Source of the DNA: Streptomyces sp. NK15101
GTDB taxonomy: Bacteria > Actinomycetota > Actinomycetes > Streptomycetales > Streptomycetaceae
Direction of reading: 5' to 3'
DNA length: 64,000 nt
NCBI RefSeq assembly: GCF_020400725.1
Contig: NZ_JAINVG010000005.1
Span: 62,001 to 126,000, forward strand
Shown here piece after piece: positions 46,516-53,446 of the stretch (within the stretch, counting starts at the first letter, position 1; each line of letters starts with the position of its first letter). The translations under genes and the position numbers were made by a program. The notes below the pieces were generated by a model, which saw only the letters and a list, made by a program, of their open reading frames with translations, made no database searches and was not told the DNA's origin.

Positions 46516-47590
46516 ACGCCCCGTACGCGCCGGAGGCGAGCGCGAGCCCGGCGAGGACGGGCACGGCGGTACGGGTCCGCACGCGCGCGAGGGCCACGGC
46601 GGGCGGGAGCAGCAGCCCGAAGGCGGGCATCATCAGGCGCGGCCGGGAGCCGAAGTAGGCGGCGCCGACGAGGGAGACGAACACGACGCCGATCGTGTGG
46701 ACGAGCAGCGGCAGCGGCTGCCGCTGCCGCACGCAGAGCGCCAGCAGCCCGCCGAGCAGGACGAGCGCCGCACACAGGCCGAGGGCGGCGGGCCACGGCA
46801 GGCCCGCGATGAACAGGGCGAGGGCGACACCGCCGTCGATGGAGTTGCCCCAGGCGGCCTGCACGTCGAAGTAGGCGGTGGGACTGCCCTGACGGACCCC
46901 GACGTGGGCGACGTACGCCAGCCAGCCCAGCGGGGCGATCAGCACCCCGGCCACGGTCCGCGCGGGCAGCCGCCGTTCCCGTACGAGGGAGACGAGGGCG
47001 GTGACGCCGAGGGCCGCGATCAGCGCGACGGCCGTCGGCCGGGTGAGCCCGGCGGCCGCGCACAGGACACCGGCGAGGATCCAGCGCCCGCGCAGCACGG
47101 CGTACAGCGACCAGGCGGCGAGGGCGGTGAACAGGGTCTCCGTGTACGCCATGGACTGGACGAACGCGGTGGGGCACACGCCCCAGAGGACCGCGAGGAG
47201 GACGCCGGCGCGGGGCCCCGCGACGTGGGCGCCGCACTTCGCGATGCCCCAGGCGGCGGCGAGCCCCGCCGTCCAGGAGACGAGGAGCCCCGCGGTGGCC
47301 GCGTCGACGGGGAGCACGGCGGAGAGGCCGCGCTCCAGGGCCGGGAGGAGCGGGAAGAAGGCGAGGTCGGAGTGGACGTCGCCGTTCGGCAGGGTGACCT
47401 GGTACCCGTACCCGTGCTCGGCGATGCGGACGTACCAGACGGAGTCCCAGCGGCCCTTGAGCCGGTGCAGCCCGTCCTCACCGGTCACGGCGGCGGCGAC
47501 GGCGAGGACGACGAGGCCGACTAGGCGGGTGGCGGCGTAGCCGCCGAGTGCCGCGAGGGCGGCGGGGTCGCTGGGCCGGGTCCGGAACAT
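46487..47590 (-). CDS. GT-C fold mannosyltransferase-like membrane protein (PIG-V-like)
   Basis: The 367-residue protein has about ten hydrophobic helices and an early acidic pair in a loop (GRWDSVWYVRIAEHGYG), where GT-C glycosyltransferases place their catalytic Asp. The text DLAFFPLLPALERGLSAVLP and FVQSMAYTETLFTALAAWSL resembles the PIG-V/GPI mannosyltransferase 2-like group in actinobacteria. It probably uses a polyprenyl-phosphate sugar on the outer face. The acceptor is unknown; pilus or surface glycosylation is one possibility. It ends inside the DUF192 gene. Confidence 0.75.
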   Translation of the reverse strand: MFRTRPSDPAALAALGGYAATRLVGLVVLAVAAAVTGEDGLHRLKGRWDSVWYVRIAEHGYGYQVTLPNGDVHSDLAFFPLLPALERGLSAVLPVDAATAGLLVSWTAGLAAAWGIAKCGAHVAGPRAGVLLAVLWGVCPTAFVQSMAYTETLFTALAAWSLYAVLRGRWILAGVLCAAAGLTRPTAVALIAALGVTALVSLVRERRLPARTVAGVLIAPLGWLAYVAHVGVRQGSPTAYFDVQAAWGNSIDGGVALALFIAGLPWPAALGLCAALVLLGGLLALCVRQRQPLPLLVHTIGVVFVSLVGAAYFGSRPRLMMPAFGLLLPPAVALARVRTRTAVPVLAGLALASGAYGAFTLLGSGPP

Positions 47591-47620
47591 GCGCCCGATT
47601 ATCCGGGGCCCGCGGTCAGG

Positions 47621-48031
47621 TCACCCGAGGGGCCTTATGCGGACGAACTTGGCGGCCATGACGGGGCCGAGCTGCTCGACGATGGCGTGTCCGGGCTCCT
47701 GCGGCGAGGGCAGGTCGCCGAGGAAGGACGTGACGATGACCTCGTCGATGCCGAGGACGCCGCGCGCGCTCTGCTCCTCGAGGAAGTCGAGCGTCCGACG
47801 CCAGTCGGCGGCGCCGGGGTCCTCGCCGAGGAAGGACCGGACGGTGCCCTGGACCACGTCCCAGAAGAACACGTGCGGCAGGACACCGCCCTGATGGAGG
47901 ACATGGGTCTCGTACGCGCCCCGGAACTCGGGGATCCGGGTGACGAGATCACTGACCAACTGCACGCTGGGGGCCATGCTCGGGGCCGCGTTCGGGTTCG
48001 CACCGGGGTTCGCGCTCGGGGTCGCCGTCAT
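47621..48031 (-). CDS. Small conserved-looking protein of unknown function
   Basis: The 136-residue protein is cytosolic and acidic with a helical pattern: VQLVSDLVTRIPEFRGAYET, HVFFWDVVQGTVRSFLGEDP, then FLEEQSARGVLGIDEVIVTS. I do not recognise a named family with certainty. GGAG lies 12 bases ahead of ATG 48031. The first 20 residues (Thr/Pro/Asn/Ala) are low complexity. Its neighbours are membrane and nuclease-like genes, with no evident link. Immunity-type or regulatory roles would be guesses. Confidence 0.72.
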   Translation of the reverse strand: MTATPSANPGANPNAAPSMAPSVQLVSDLVTRIPEFRGAYETHVLHQGGVLPHVFFWDVVQGTVRSFLGEDPGAADWRRTLDFLEEQSARGVLGIDEVIVTSFLGDLPSPQEPGHAIVEQLGPVMAAKFVRIRPLG

Positions 48032-48153
48032 CTGTCCAGAATGCTCCCGCCGAAGAGGGATGTCCCGCCGTATTTACGCTTTCCTGGCGACGTCTTTCGC
48101 CGGGTTTTCCACAGGGGGTGCGAAGTGTCCCTCTTCCGTGGATCGTTGGGCGT

Positions 48154-49062
48154 ATGTACGAGTTGGCGATCCTCGCCAGGGGCGGGGTCCTCCTGACGGT
48201 CTGGGCGGTCGCGGCGGGCTGGCCGCCGGGGCGGCTGGCCGGACGGCTGCGCAGGGACGGCTGGCAGCGGATCTGCCGGGGCGCCTGGGCGGCCCCGGGG
48301 AGGGAGGTGGACTGGCGGTTGAGGGCGACGGCCCTCCAGCTCCTGCGCCCGGAACTGGTGTGCAGTCACGGGACGGCGGCGCGGCTGCACCGCATCGAGC
48401 GGCTGGGAACGGCGGGCGGCCCACTGGAGTTCACGACGCCGGCCCGGTCGGCGCGCGGCGAGGACATACGGGTCCACGGCACGAGGTTCCTCACGTCCCG
48501 CGACTGGTCGACCCGACGGGGGCTGCGGACGACGACCCCGGCCCGTACGGTCGGCGACCTGATACGGGCCTCCGGCACCCGCGAGGAGGCGGTGGTCGTC
48601 GCGGACTCGGCGCTCGCCCGGCGGGCGGTCGAAGGGGTGCGGCGCGAGGCACTCGTCCGCTACGAGGACCTCACCGCCGAACTCGCGGCGCCCCGGCGGG
48701 GAGCGGCCCGCGCCCGGACCTGGCTCCGGCTGGCCGAACCGGCGTCGGGCTCCCCGGCGGAGACGGTCGCCCGACTCCGGATGCGGGACGCGGCCCTGAC
48801 CCCCGAATCCCAGCCGACCCTGCTCACGGCGATCGGGAAGCCCCTCCGCCCGGACTTCCTCTTCCGGGAGGCGGGCCTGGCGGTGGAGATCGAGGGCCAC
48901 GCCTTCCACGGCACCCGGCGCGCCCACGAACGGGACGTCGCCCGCTTCAACGCGCTCCAGTCCTGCCCGGAGATCCGCCGCGTACTGCGCTTCACCGCCG
49001 GGGAGGTCTTCCGCCGTCCGGACCGCATGACGGCGACGATCCGGGCGGCGCTGGCCCTCTAG
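48154..49062 (+). CDS. AbiEi-like winged helix protein with DUF559-type nuclease fold
   Basis: The 302-residue protein starts with a type IV antitoxin AbiEi-like wing (LAILARGGVLLTVWAVAAGW, then LRRDGWQRICRGAWAAPG). Its C-terminus has the very-short-patch/DUF559 endonuclease-like motif: PDFLFREAGLAVEIEGHAFH, then HERDVARFNALQSC. The conserved Asp and Glu of a PD-(D/E)xK fold are visible. Such proteins are common and unpaired in actinobacteria; no toxin gene is adjacent. I chose ATG 48154; GTG 48118 is also in frame. It is convergent with the OmpA-like gene, sharing four bases. Confidence 0.8.
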   Translation: MYELAILARGGVLLTVWAVAAGWPPGRLAGRLRRDGWQRICRGAWAAPGREVDWRLRATALQLLRPELVCSHGTAARLHRIERLGTAGGPLEFTTPARSARGEDIRVHGTRFLTSRDWSTRRGLRTTTPARTVGDLIRASGTREEAVVVADSALARRAVEGVRREALVRYEDLTAELAAPRRGAARARTWLRLAEPASGSPAETVARLRMRDAALTPESQPTLLTAIGKPLRPDFLFREAGLAVEIEGHAFHGTRRAHERDVARFNALQSCPEIRRVLRFTAGEVFRRPDRMTATIRAALAL

Positions 49063-49679
49063 GGAGCGGGGGGTGTGGTCCGGGGGAAGGAGATCTCGAC
49101 GCGCCGGTTTTTCTTCCGGCCCTCCTCGGTGCGGTTGTCGGCGATCGGGTAGTCCTCGCTGTACCCGCGGATGTCGAAGGTGGTCCCCGGGTCCAGGGCC
49201 CGCGCGAGCACCTGCTGCACGGCCACGGCCCGCTCCTTCGACAGCTTGAGCCCGTGCTCGTACGTCCCCAGGTTGTCGGTGAACCCGAAGACCCGGACCC
49301 GCCCGGACCCCATCTTGCCGATCTCGGCGGCGATGGCGGCGATACGGGCGTTGGCGGCGGGCGAGAGCCTGGCGCTGTTCTTCGGGAACAGCACCTCGGC
49401 CTGCAGCGCGAACGTCACGTCCACGTTGGTGTCCTGCCGGCGCTCCTGCCCGCCCTCCTCCTCGACGATCTGCTTGATGTCGAGCACCTTGGCGGGGGCG
49501 AGGGTGGCCCCGTCGGGAAGCATCAGCCCCGGGGACTCGGGGTCGATGACGGGCGGAGGCGAGGAGGTACCGGCGGGCCCGGGCCCGTCATCGGCGTACG
49601 CGGGGGGCCCGGCGAGCGGCCCCAGGGCCACGCACACGAACAGGAGGGAGGCGAGGCGGCGGTTTCTCGTCGTCGTCAT
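49059..49679 (-). CDS. Secreted OmpA-family protein of the Tad locus
   Basis: The 206-residue protein has a signal peptide (residues 1-29, ending PAYADD) and a C-terminal OmpA domain. VLFPKNSARLSPAANARIAA and VFGFTDNLGTYEHGLKLSKE contain the peptidoglycan-binding residues, and NRRVEISF is the usual ending. In Tad systems of high-GC Gram-positives, OmpA-like proteins may fix the pilus machine to the wall. It is the last gene of the downstream Tad segment, nine bases after the lipoprotein gene. Confidence 0.9.
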   Translation of the reverse strand: MTTTRNRRLASLLFVCVALGPLAGPPAYADDGPGPAGTSSPPPVIDPESPGLMLPDGATLAPAKVLDIKQIVEEEGGQERRQDTNVDVTFALQAEVLFPKNSARLSPAANARIAAIAAEIGKMGSGRVRVFGFTDNLGTYEHGLKLSKERAVAVQQVLARALDPGTTFDIRGYSEDYPIADNRTEEGRKKNRRVEISFPRTTPPAP

Positions 49680-49688
49680 GGCGTCGCC

Positions 49689-50273
49689 TCAGGAGAGCTT
49701 GAGGGTGGCGGGTTCGAAGGTGGGGAGCTGGAAACTTACTTCGGTGGTGGAGGTGGGGGGTGCGGGGAACTGCATGAAAACGTCGGTCGACTTTCCGGGG
49801 CCGATGCTGTCGAGTCCTGTGGTGGTCAGAGGTCGCCCATCTGTGTCACGCAGGACGTAGTACCGCTTCTTTCCCACAGAGTCGACGAGCGTAGCGCCGC
49901 CCAATGTCAAGCCATGCTTGATGACTTCCGTCTCATCCCCTCTGATTTCCACGGGAAGAAGGACGGAGGAACCGGATGGATTCTTCAGCTGCCCCTTGAT
50001 CGTGAGGAAGCCGCCCGAGTCACGCTCGGCAGAATTGATGACGAGTTCCACGCCCTTTTGCCCCTTGAGAAGCGCCAACGTTTCCGTGGGCTCTGCGACC
50101 CCTTGCGACCCCTGGGTGGCTGATGCTTCCCGCTGGGGTGCGGCACTGGTTGAGGCGGCCTTGTTCTCATTGGGCTTCTCCTCGGCACCACACCCGGACA
50201 CGAAGAGTGCCACGGACGTGATCGCGGCGGCGACCACCCCTCTGCGGATCGTCCTTGCGTAGCGCGCGTTCAT
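49689..50273 (-). CDS. Tad-associated lipoprotein
   Basis: The 194-residue protein has a lipobox (LFVSGC) at about residues 23-28 and a Ser/Ala/Asn linker. Its beta-rich domain reads GVELVINSAERDSGGFLTIK, then PVEIRGDETEVIKHGLTLGG. The domain looks like an Ig-type surface fold but I cannot assign a family. Codon use is looser than in neighbouring genes, with many A- or T-ending codons. It lies between the TadG-like and OmpA-like genes in the same direction. Confidence 0.83.
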   Translation of the reverse strand: MNARYARTIRRGVVAAAITSVALFVSGCGAEEKPNENKAASTSAAPQREASATQGSQGVAEPTETLALLKGQKGVELVINSAERDSGGFLTIKGQLKNPSGSSVLLPVEIRGDETEVIKHGLTLGGATLVDSVGKKRYYVLRDTDGRPLTTTGLDSIGPGKSTDVFMQFPAPPTSTTEVSFQLPTFEPATLKLS

Positions 50274-50301
50274 GAAGCGTGCTTCCTTTGCTCGTCGCGT
50301 G

Positions 50302-50949
50302 TCAGTCCGACAGTCGGACTCTGAAGAGATCAGCGGCGTCGGGGAGGGTCGGCCTGTCAGGTTCGATCACCCACGGTTCGCCATCGCAGACGAGGCCGAC
50401 TATGGGCTCCTGGTCATCGGGCTCTTCGTCACCCTCATCGGGGCTCGTAGGCGTCGGACCCGGAGTGGATTCGGGCGGATCCGGAGTGGATTCCGGCGCG
50501 TCGAAGATACAGCGCGGCTCAATTACTGCTTCAGCTGACGCTGTTGCGTGATGCGACTCTTGCCCTGTTGTGGTTACGGTTACCTTGAAGCCATGCTCAC
50601 CTGTAGCGAGTGGCACACATCCGCTGCCCGCGAGTACCGCCCCGTTTCGAGCCGCGAACTCACCTGCTTGTTGACAGGCTGGCGAATCGAAATACGCAAC
50701 ACCCCGAAGAAACTCGCCCCACTGCCCAGGAGCGAGGATCACTTCACCCCAACCAGTCCGCAGCTGCTCGCGGGCATCCTGAGCCGCCGCTAGGGCTGCT
50801 GCGTCCGCTGCAGTCTGGGCACTGTTTCTCGTCAAGGCCGCCTGCCCCACCAGGAAGTAGGCGAATCCCAGAAACAAAAGACCTGCGATGACCGCAATAT
50901 AGACGGGAAACGCCTGCCCCTCATCGCGGCAAAGCCCGGCGCGCCTTAC
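50302..50949 (-). CDS. TadG-like pilus assembly protein with no ordinary start codon
   Basis: The frame encodes a TadG-type protein: a short basic start, DEGQAFPVYIAVIAGLLFLG as the pseudopilin-like membrane helix, then TRNSAQTAADAAALAAAQDA. The tail is Pro/Thr/Asp-rich and contains a CIFDAPE segment. At the position where relatives start (VRRAGLCRDEGQAF) the codon is GTA, overlapping the last base of the TAG stop of the flp gene. No ATG, GTG or TTG lies in frame nearby; the first TTG (50877) would cut the membrane helix in half. It is either a GTG-to-GTA change or a non-canonical start. Codon use is relaxed. Confidence 0.68.
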   Translation of the reverse strand, partial: VRRAGLCRDEGQAFPVYIAVIAGLLFLGFAYFLVGQAALTRNSAQTAADAAALAAAQDAREQLRTGWGEVILAPGQWGEFLRGVAYFDSPACQQAGEFAARNGAVLAGSGCVPLATGEHGFKVTVTTTGQESHHATASAEAVIEPRCIFDAPESTPDPPESTPGPTPTSPDEGDEEPDDQEPIVGLVCDGEPWVIEPDRPTLPDAADLFRVRLSD

Positions 50950-51164
50950 TAGCCGCCGGTAAGCTCGGAGATCTTCTGGCGAATCGCGTTCATGATTGAC
51001 GTACCGATGTCCGTACCGGTGATCGCCACCACGATCGCCACCACCACCACAATGATCCCCAGATATTCCACCGCCGTCTGGCCCCGGTCCTCCGATCGGC
51101 GGGTGGTCCGGTCGGACAGCCAGACACGGCCCTTGGTCAGGGCCTTCAGCATCGCGTCGTTCAT
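50949..51164 (-). CDS. flp: Flp-type pilin
   Basis: The 71-residue protein is the major pilin of the Tad pilus. It has a basic leader of about 28 residues (MNDAMLKALTKGRVWLSDRT), then EDRGQTAVEYLGIIVVVVAI: cleavage after Gly by the prepilin peptidase, a Glu at +5 of the mature protein, and a hydrophobic core. ATG 51164 has GGAGGGG six bases upstream, while the longer in-frame ATG at 51203 has none. The next gene upstream (tadC) ends 206 bases away, so flp has its own promoter space. Confidence 0.9.
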   Translation of the reverse strand: MNDAMLKALTKGRVWLSDRTTRRSEDRGQTAVEYLGIIVVVVAIVVAITGTDIGTSIMNAIRQKISELTGG

Positions 51165-51369
51165 CGTGGTCCCCTCCGCCTTCGAACGCCTGCGCTTGGG
51201 CACCGTACGCCGACGGGCGGGTCGGCGGACAGGGCCCGTTCATCGGGTGGGACTGATGAAGCAGGTCCCGGCGATCCGGTCCATCACTCCCCCTCCCTCA
51301 CACTCAGTCCGCACTCTGGCACATCGGGTTGCGCCCGCGAAGTCGTTTGCCTCGAATATGTCAGCGCGT

Positions 51370-52260
51370 TCATTCGCCGGTCACCGACCCGAAGTCCGTC
51401 CCCGTGCCCAGGAACAGGCCCGCCCCGAGCAGGATCATGGTCGCCGGGACCATCAGGGTCGTGATCACCATCGTCGCCTTCGGGACCGCCTTCGCCGCCT
51501 TGCGGCGGGCGTTCTGCGCGTCAGTGCGCCGCATGTCGTTGGCGATCTGGATCAGGGTGTCGACGATCGGCGCGCCCAGCTCCTCGCCCTGCTGCAGCGC
51601 CGTGACGAACTGGGCCACCTGCTCGGAGTCGTTGCGGCGCCGCAGTTCGTCGAAGGCCTGGCGGCGGCTGACGCCCATGTCCATCTGGCGGAGCGTGATG
51701 CGGAGTTCGTCGGCCCACGGCCCCTCGTACTTCTCCGCGACCCGTTCCAGCGCCTGACGGAAGCCGAGCCCCGCCGAGACCACCACGGCCAGGACGTCCA
51801 GGAAGTCCGGCAGCGTGCGTTCGATCTGGTCCTTGCGGATCCGGACCGCCGACCAGATCCCGACCTCCGTCCAGAACGCGCCGAACGCGAGCAGCAGCAG
51901 GGCCGTCACGTACGAGCCCTTGCTCAGCATCACCAGGCCGCCGAGGCCGCCCAGGAAGCCGTAGACCGCCCGCCTCGCCCCGTACCGGTCGATGGTCAGG
52001 CCGCCCGGGTTGCCCGCCAGGTCGATGCGGCGGCGGACGGCGTTGACCCGCTTCGGACCCATCAGCCGGAGCACCGCCGGCGACCAGCGCATGCCCAGGC
52101 GGTCGACGGCGGAGTCGACGGCCCCCGTGCGGGTGGCGCCGACCTCCAGGGCGAGCCTGAGGTCGTCGGGAAGCTTCGCGTCGGCCCGGTAGAGGCGCAG
52201 GCCGTACGCGAAGCCGGCGACGGCGAGGCCCGCGAGGAGGGCGAGGAGGAGGTCCATCAC
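51370..52260 (-). CDS. tadC: Tad pilus inner membrane platform protein TadC
   Basis: The 296-residue protein is a type II secretion F-domain protein with about four membrane helices. The core T2SSF domain shows LPDFLDVLAVVVSAGLGFRQ, then ALQQGEELGAPIVDTLIQIA and a last helix ATMILLGAGLFLG. TadC and TadB form the platform on which the TadA ATPase acts. GTG 52260 and ATG 52257 are adjacent; GGGG lies upstream of both. It starts nine bases after the tadB stop. Confidence 0.92.
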   Translation of the reverse strand: MMDLLLALLAGLAVAGFAYGLRLYRADAKLPDDLRLALEVGATRTGAVDSAVDRLGMRWSPAVLRLMGPKRVNAVRRRIDLAGNPGGLTIDRYGARRAVYGFLGGLGGLVMLSKGSYVTALLLLAFGAFWTEVGIWSAVRIRKDQIERTLPDFLDVLAVVVSAGLGFRQALERVAEKYEGPWADELRITLRQMDMGVSRRQAFDELRRRNDSEQVAQFVTALQQGEELGAPIVDTLIQIANDMRRTDAQNARRKAAKAVPKATMVITTLMVPATMILLGAGLFLGTGTDFGSVTGE

Positions 52261-52269
52261 GCGGGCCCC

Positions 52270-53217
52270 TTACACGTCGATCTTCGAGAAGCGGCGGATG
52301 ACGGCGAAGCCGACCACGTACAGGGCGAACGCGGCGATCACGGCGAACTGTCCGATGCCCGAGCCGGTCATCCGGTCGAGGGCGCCCGGCTGCATGTTGT
52401 CGATCAGCAGGAGGGAGCCGACGCCGATGACCGGGACCGAGTACGCGGTCATGCTCACCTGGGAGAGCTGGGTGCGGACCTCGCGCCGGGTCTCCTTGCG
52501 CTCCTCCAGGGTCTCGGTGAGGTTCCGCAGGGAGGAGACGACGGTGCCGCCGGCCCGGTTGGCGAGGACGAGGGTGGTGACGAGGACGACGAGTTCGCGG
52601 GAGGGGAGACGCTCGGCGAGCTCCCCCAGCGCGTCGTCGAGGGACGTGCCGACGGACAACTGCTGCGCCACCTTCTCCAGTTCGTCCCCCGCCGGCGCCT
52701 CCAGTTCGTCGGCGGCCAGGCTCAGGGCCATCCGGAGGGCGAGTCCGGCCTGTGTGGCGTTCGCCAGGATGCGGGATAGTTCGGGGAGTTGGTTGATGAA
52801 CCGCTCGATGCTCTTCTGGCGTTGCCAGTTGAGGTAGCCCACCGCGACCCAGATGCCGAGGAGCCCGCAGATCGGGCCGAAGAACGGGGACAGCGCCGCC
52901 TGTCCCACGAACCAGAGGGCCGCCACGGTCGCCGCGAGGGCCACCGTGAACTCGCCGGGCGTGATGTCGAGGCCGGTCGCCGCGATCCGCAGTTCCAGTT
53001 TCCGGCCGAGGGCGGTCTTCCGTACGCGCCGGTCGACGCCCCGGAAGCGGCGCCTGCGGCGGCCGGTCACGGCCTCCGGTTCGCCGCTCTCGTCGAGCCG
53101 GGCGACGAGAGCGGCGTGCCGGCGGGCCCCGCTCGCGTACAACTGGACGCCGACGACGCCCAGGACGCAGGCGAGCAGCGCCACGCCCACGGTCAGCCAG
53201 AAGGGGTCGGTCGTCAT
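52270..53217 (-). CDS. tadB: Tad pilus inner membrane platform protein TadB
   Basis: The 315-residue protein has N-terminal helices (FWLTVGVALLACVLGVVGVQ and one near residue 95) and a T2SSF domain: ELSRILANATQAGLALRMAL, then LGELAERLPSRELVVLVTTL. It ends with helices including VPVIGVGSLLLIDNMQ. ATG 53217 (MTTDPFW) has GAGG upstream, and its first four bases overlap the TGA of micro-ORF 2. The first residues (MTTDP) also match the repeated motif in the micro-ORFs ahead of it, which appear to be copies of the tadB start. Confidence 0.93.
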   Translation of the reverse strand: MTTDPFWLTVGVALLACVLGVVGVQLYASGARRHAALVARLDESGEPEAVTGRRRRRFRGVDRRVRKTALGRKLELRIAATGLDITPGEFTVALAATVAALWFVGQAALSPFFGPICGLLGIWVAVGYLNWQRQKSIERFINQLPELSRILANATQAGLALRMALSLAADELEAPAGDELEKVAQQLSVGTSLDDALGELAERLPSRELVVLVTTLVLANRAGGTVVSSLRNLTETLEERKETRREVRTQLSQVSMTAYSVPVIGVGSLLLIDNMQPGALDRMTGSGIGQFAVIAAFALYVVGFAVIRRFSKIDV

Positions 53218-53294
53218 GGCCGTGCCTCGCGTCGCCAGGTCGGATCCGCCGTCGTCCACCGGTCCGCCGGCCGCCAGGTCGGGTCCGTCGTCAT
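53214..53294 (-). CDS. Micro-ORF 2 between tadA and tadB
   Basis: This is a 26-codon ORF. Its ATG overlaps the stop of micro-ORF 1 (TGATG) and its TGA overlaps the tadB start (ATGA). GGGGGAAG five bases ahead of the ATG is a good ribosome site. The peptide is MTTDPTWRPADRWTTADPTW followed by RREARP, with two copies of a TTDPTWR-type motif. The motif is shared with micro-ORF 1 and with the first residues of TadB. Its position suggests that it carries ribosomes across the gap to tadB. Confidence 0.6.
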   Translation of the reverse strand: MTTDPTWRPADRWTTADPTWRREARP

Positions 53295-53446
53295 CACTCT
53301 TCCCCCGGTCGCCACGTCGGGTCCGTCGTCCACCGGTCCGCCGGTCGCCACGTCGGGTCCGTCCCCGTCCACCGCTCCCCCGGCAGCCGGGTCGGATCGG
53401 TCGTCATCGTCACTGCGCCTCCGGTGGGCATGTGGGCTCGGGTCAT
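53294..53446 (-). CDS. Micro-ORF 1 between tadA and tadB
   Basis: This 50-codon ORF starts at the ATG overlapping the tadA stop (TGATG at 53448-53444) and stops in TGATG, which starts micro-ORF 2. A GTG at 53413 with GGAGG four bases ahead is an alternative start. The peptide contains MTTDPTRLPGERW, GTDPTWRPADRW and TTDPTWRPGEE. These are three tandem copies of a 12- to 15-residue motif encoded by 36-45-base DNA repeats. I know of no family. The exact frame-chaining argues that it is translated. Confidence 0.6.
   Translation of the reverse strand: MTRAHMPTGGAVTMTTDPTRLPGERWTGTDPTWRPADRWTTDPTWRPGEE

Noticed and set aside
50302..50877. TTG 50877 as the start of the TadG-like gene
   Set aside because: It would remove the conserved DEGQAFPVY part and half of the membrane helix.
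50900..50935. Out-of-frame ATG (MRGRRFP) near the TadG-like start
   Set aside because: The frame does not continue into the coding text, so a frameshift would be needed and no signal supports one.
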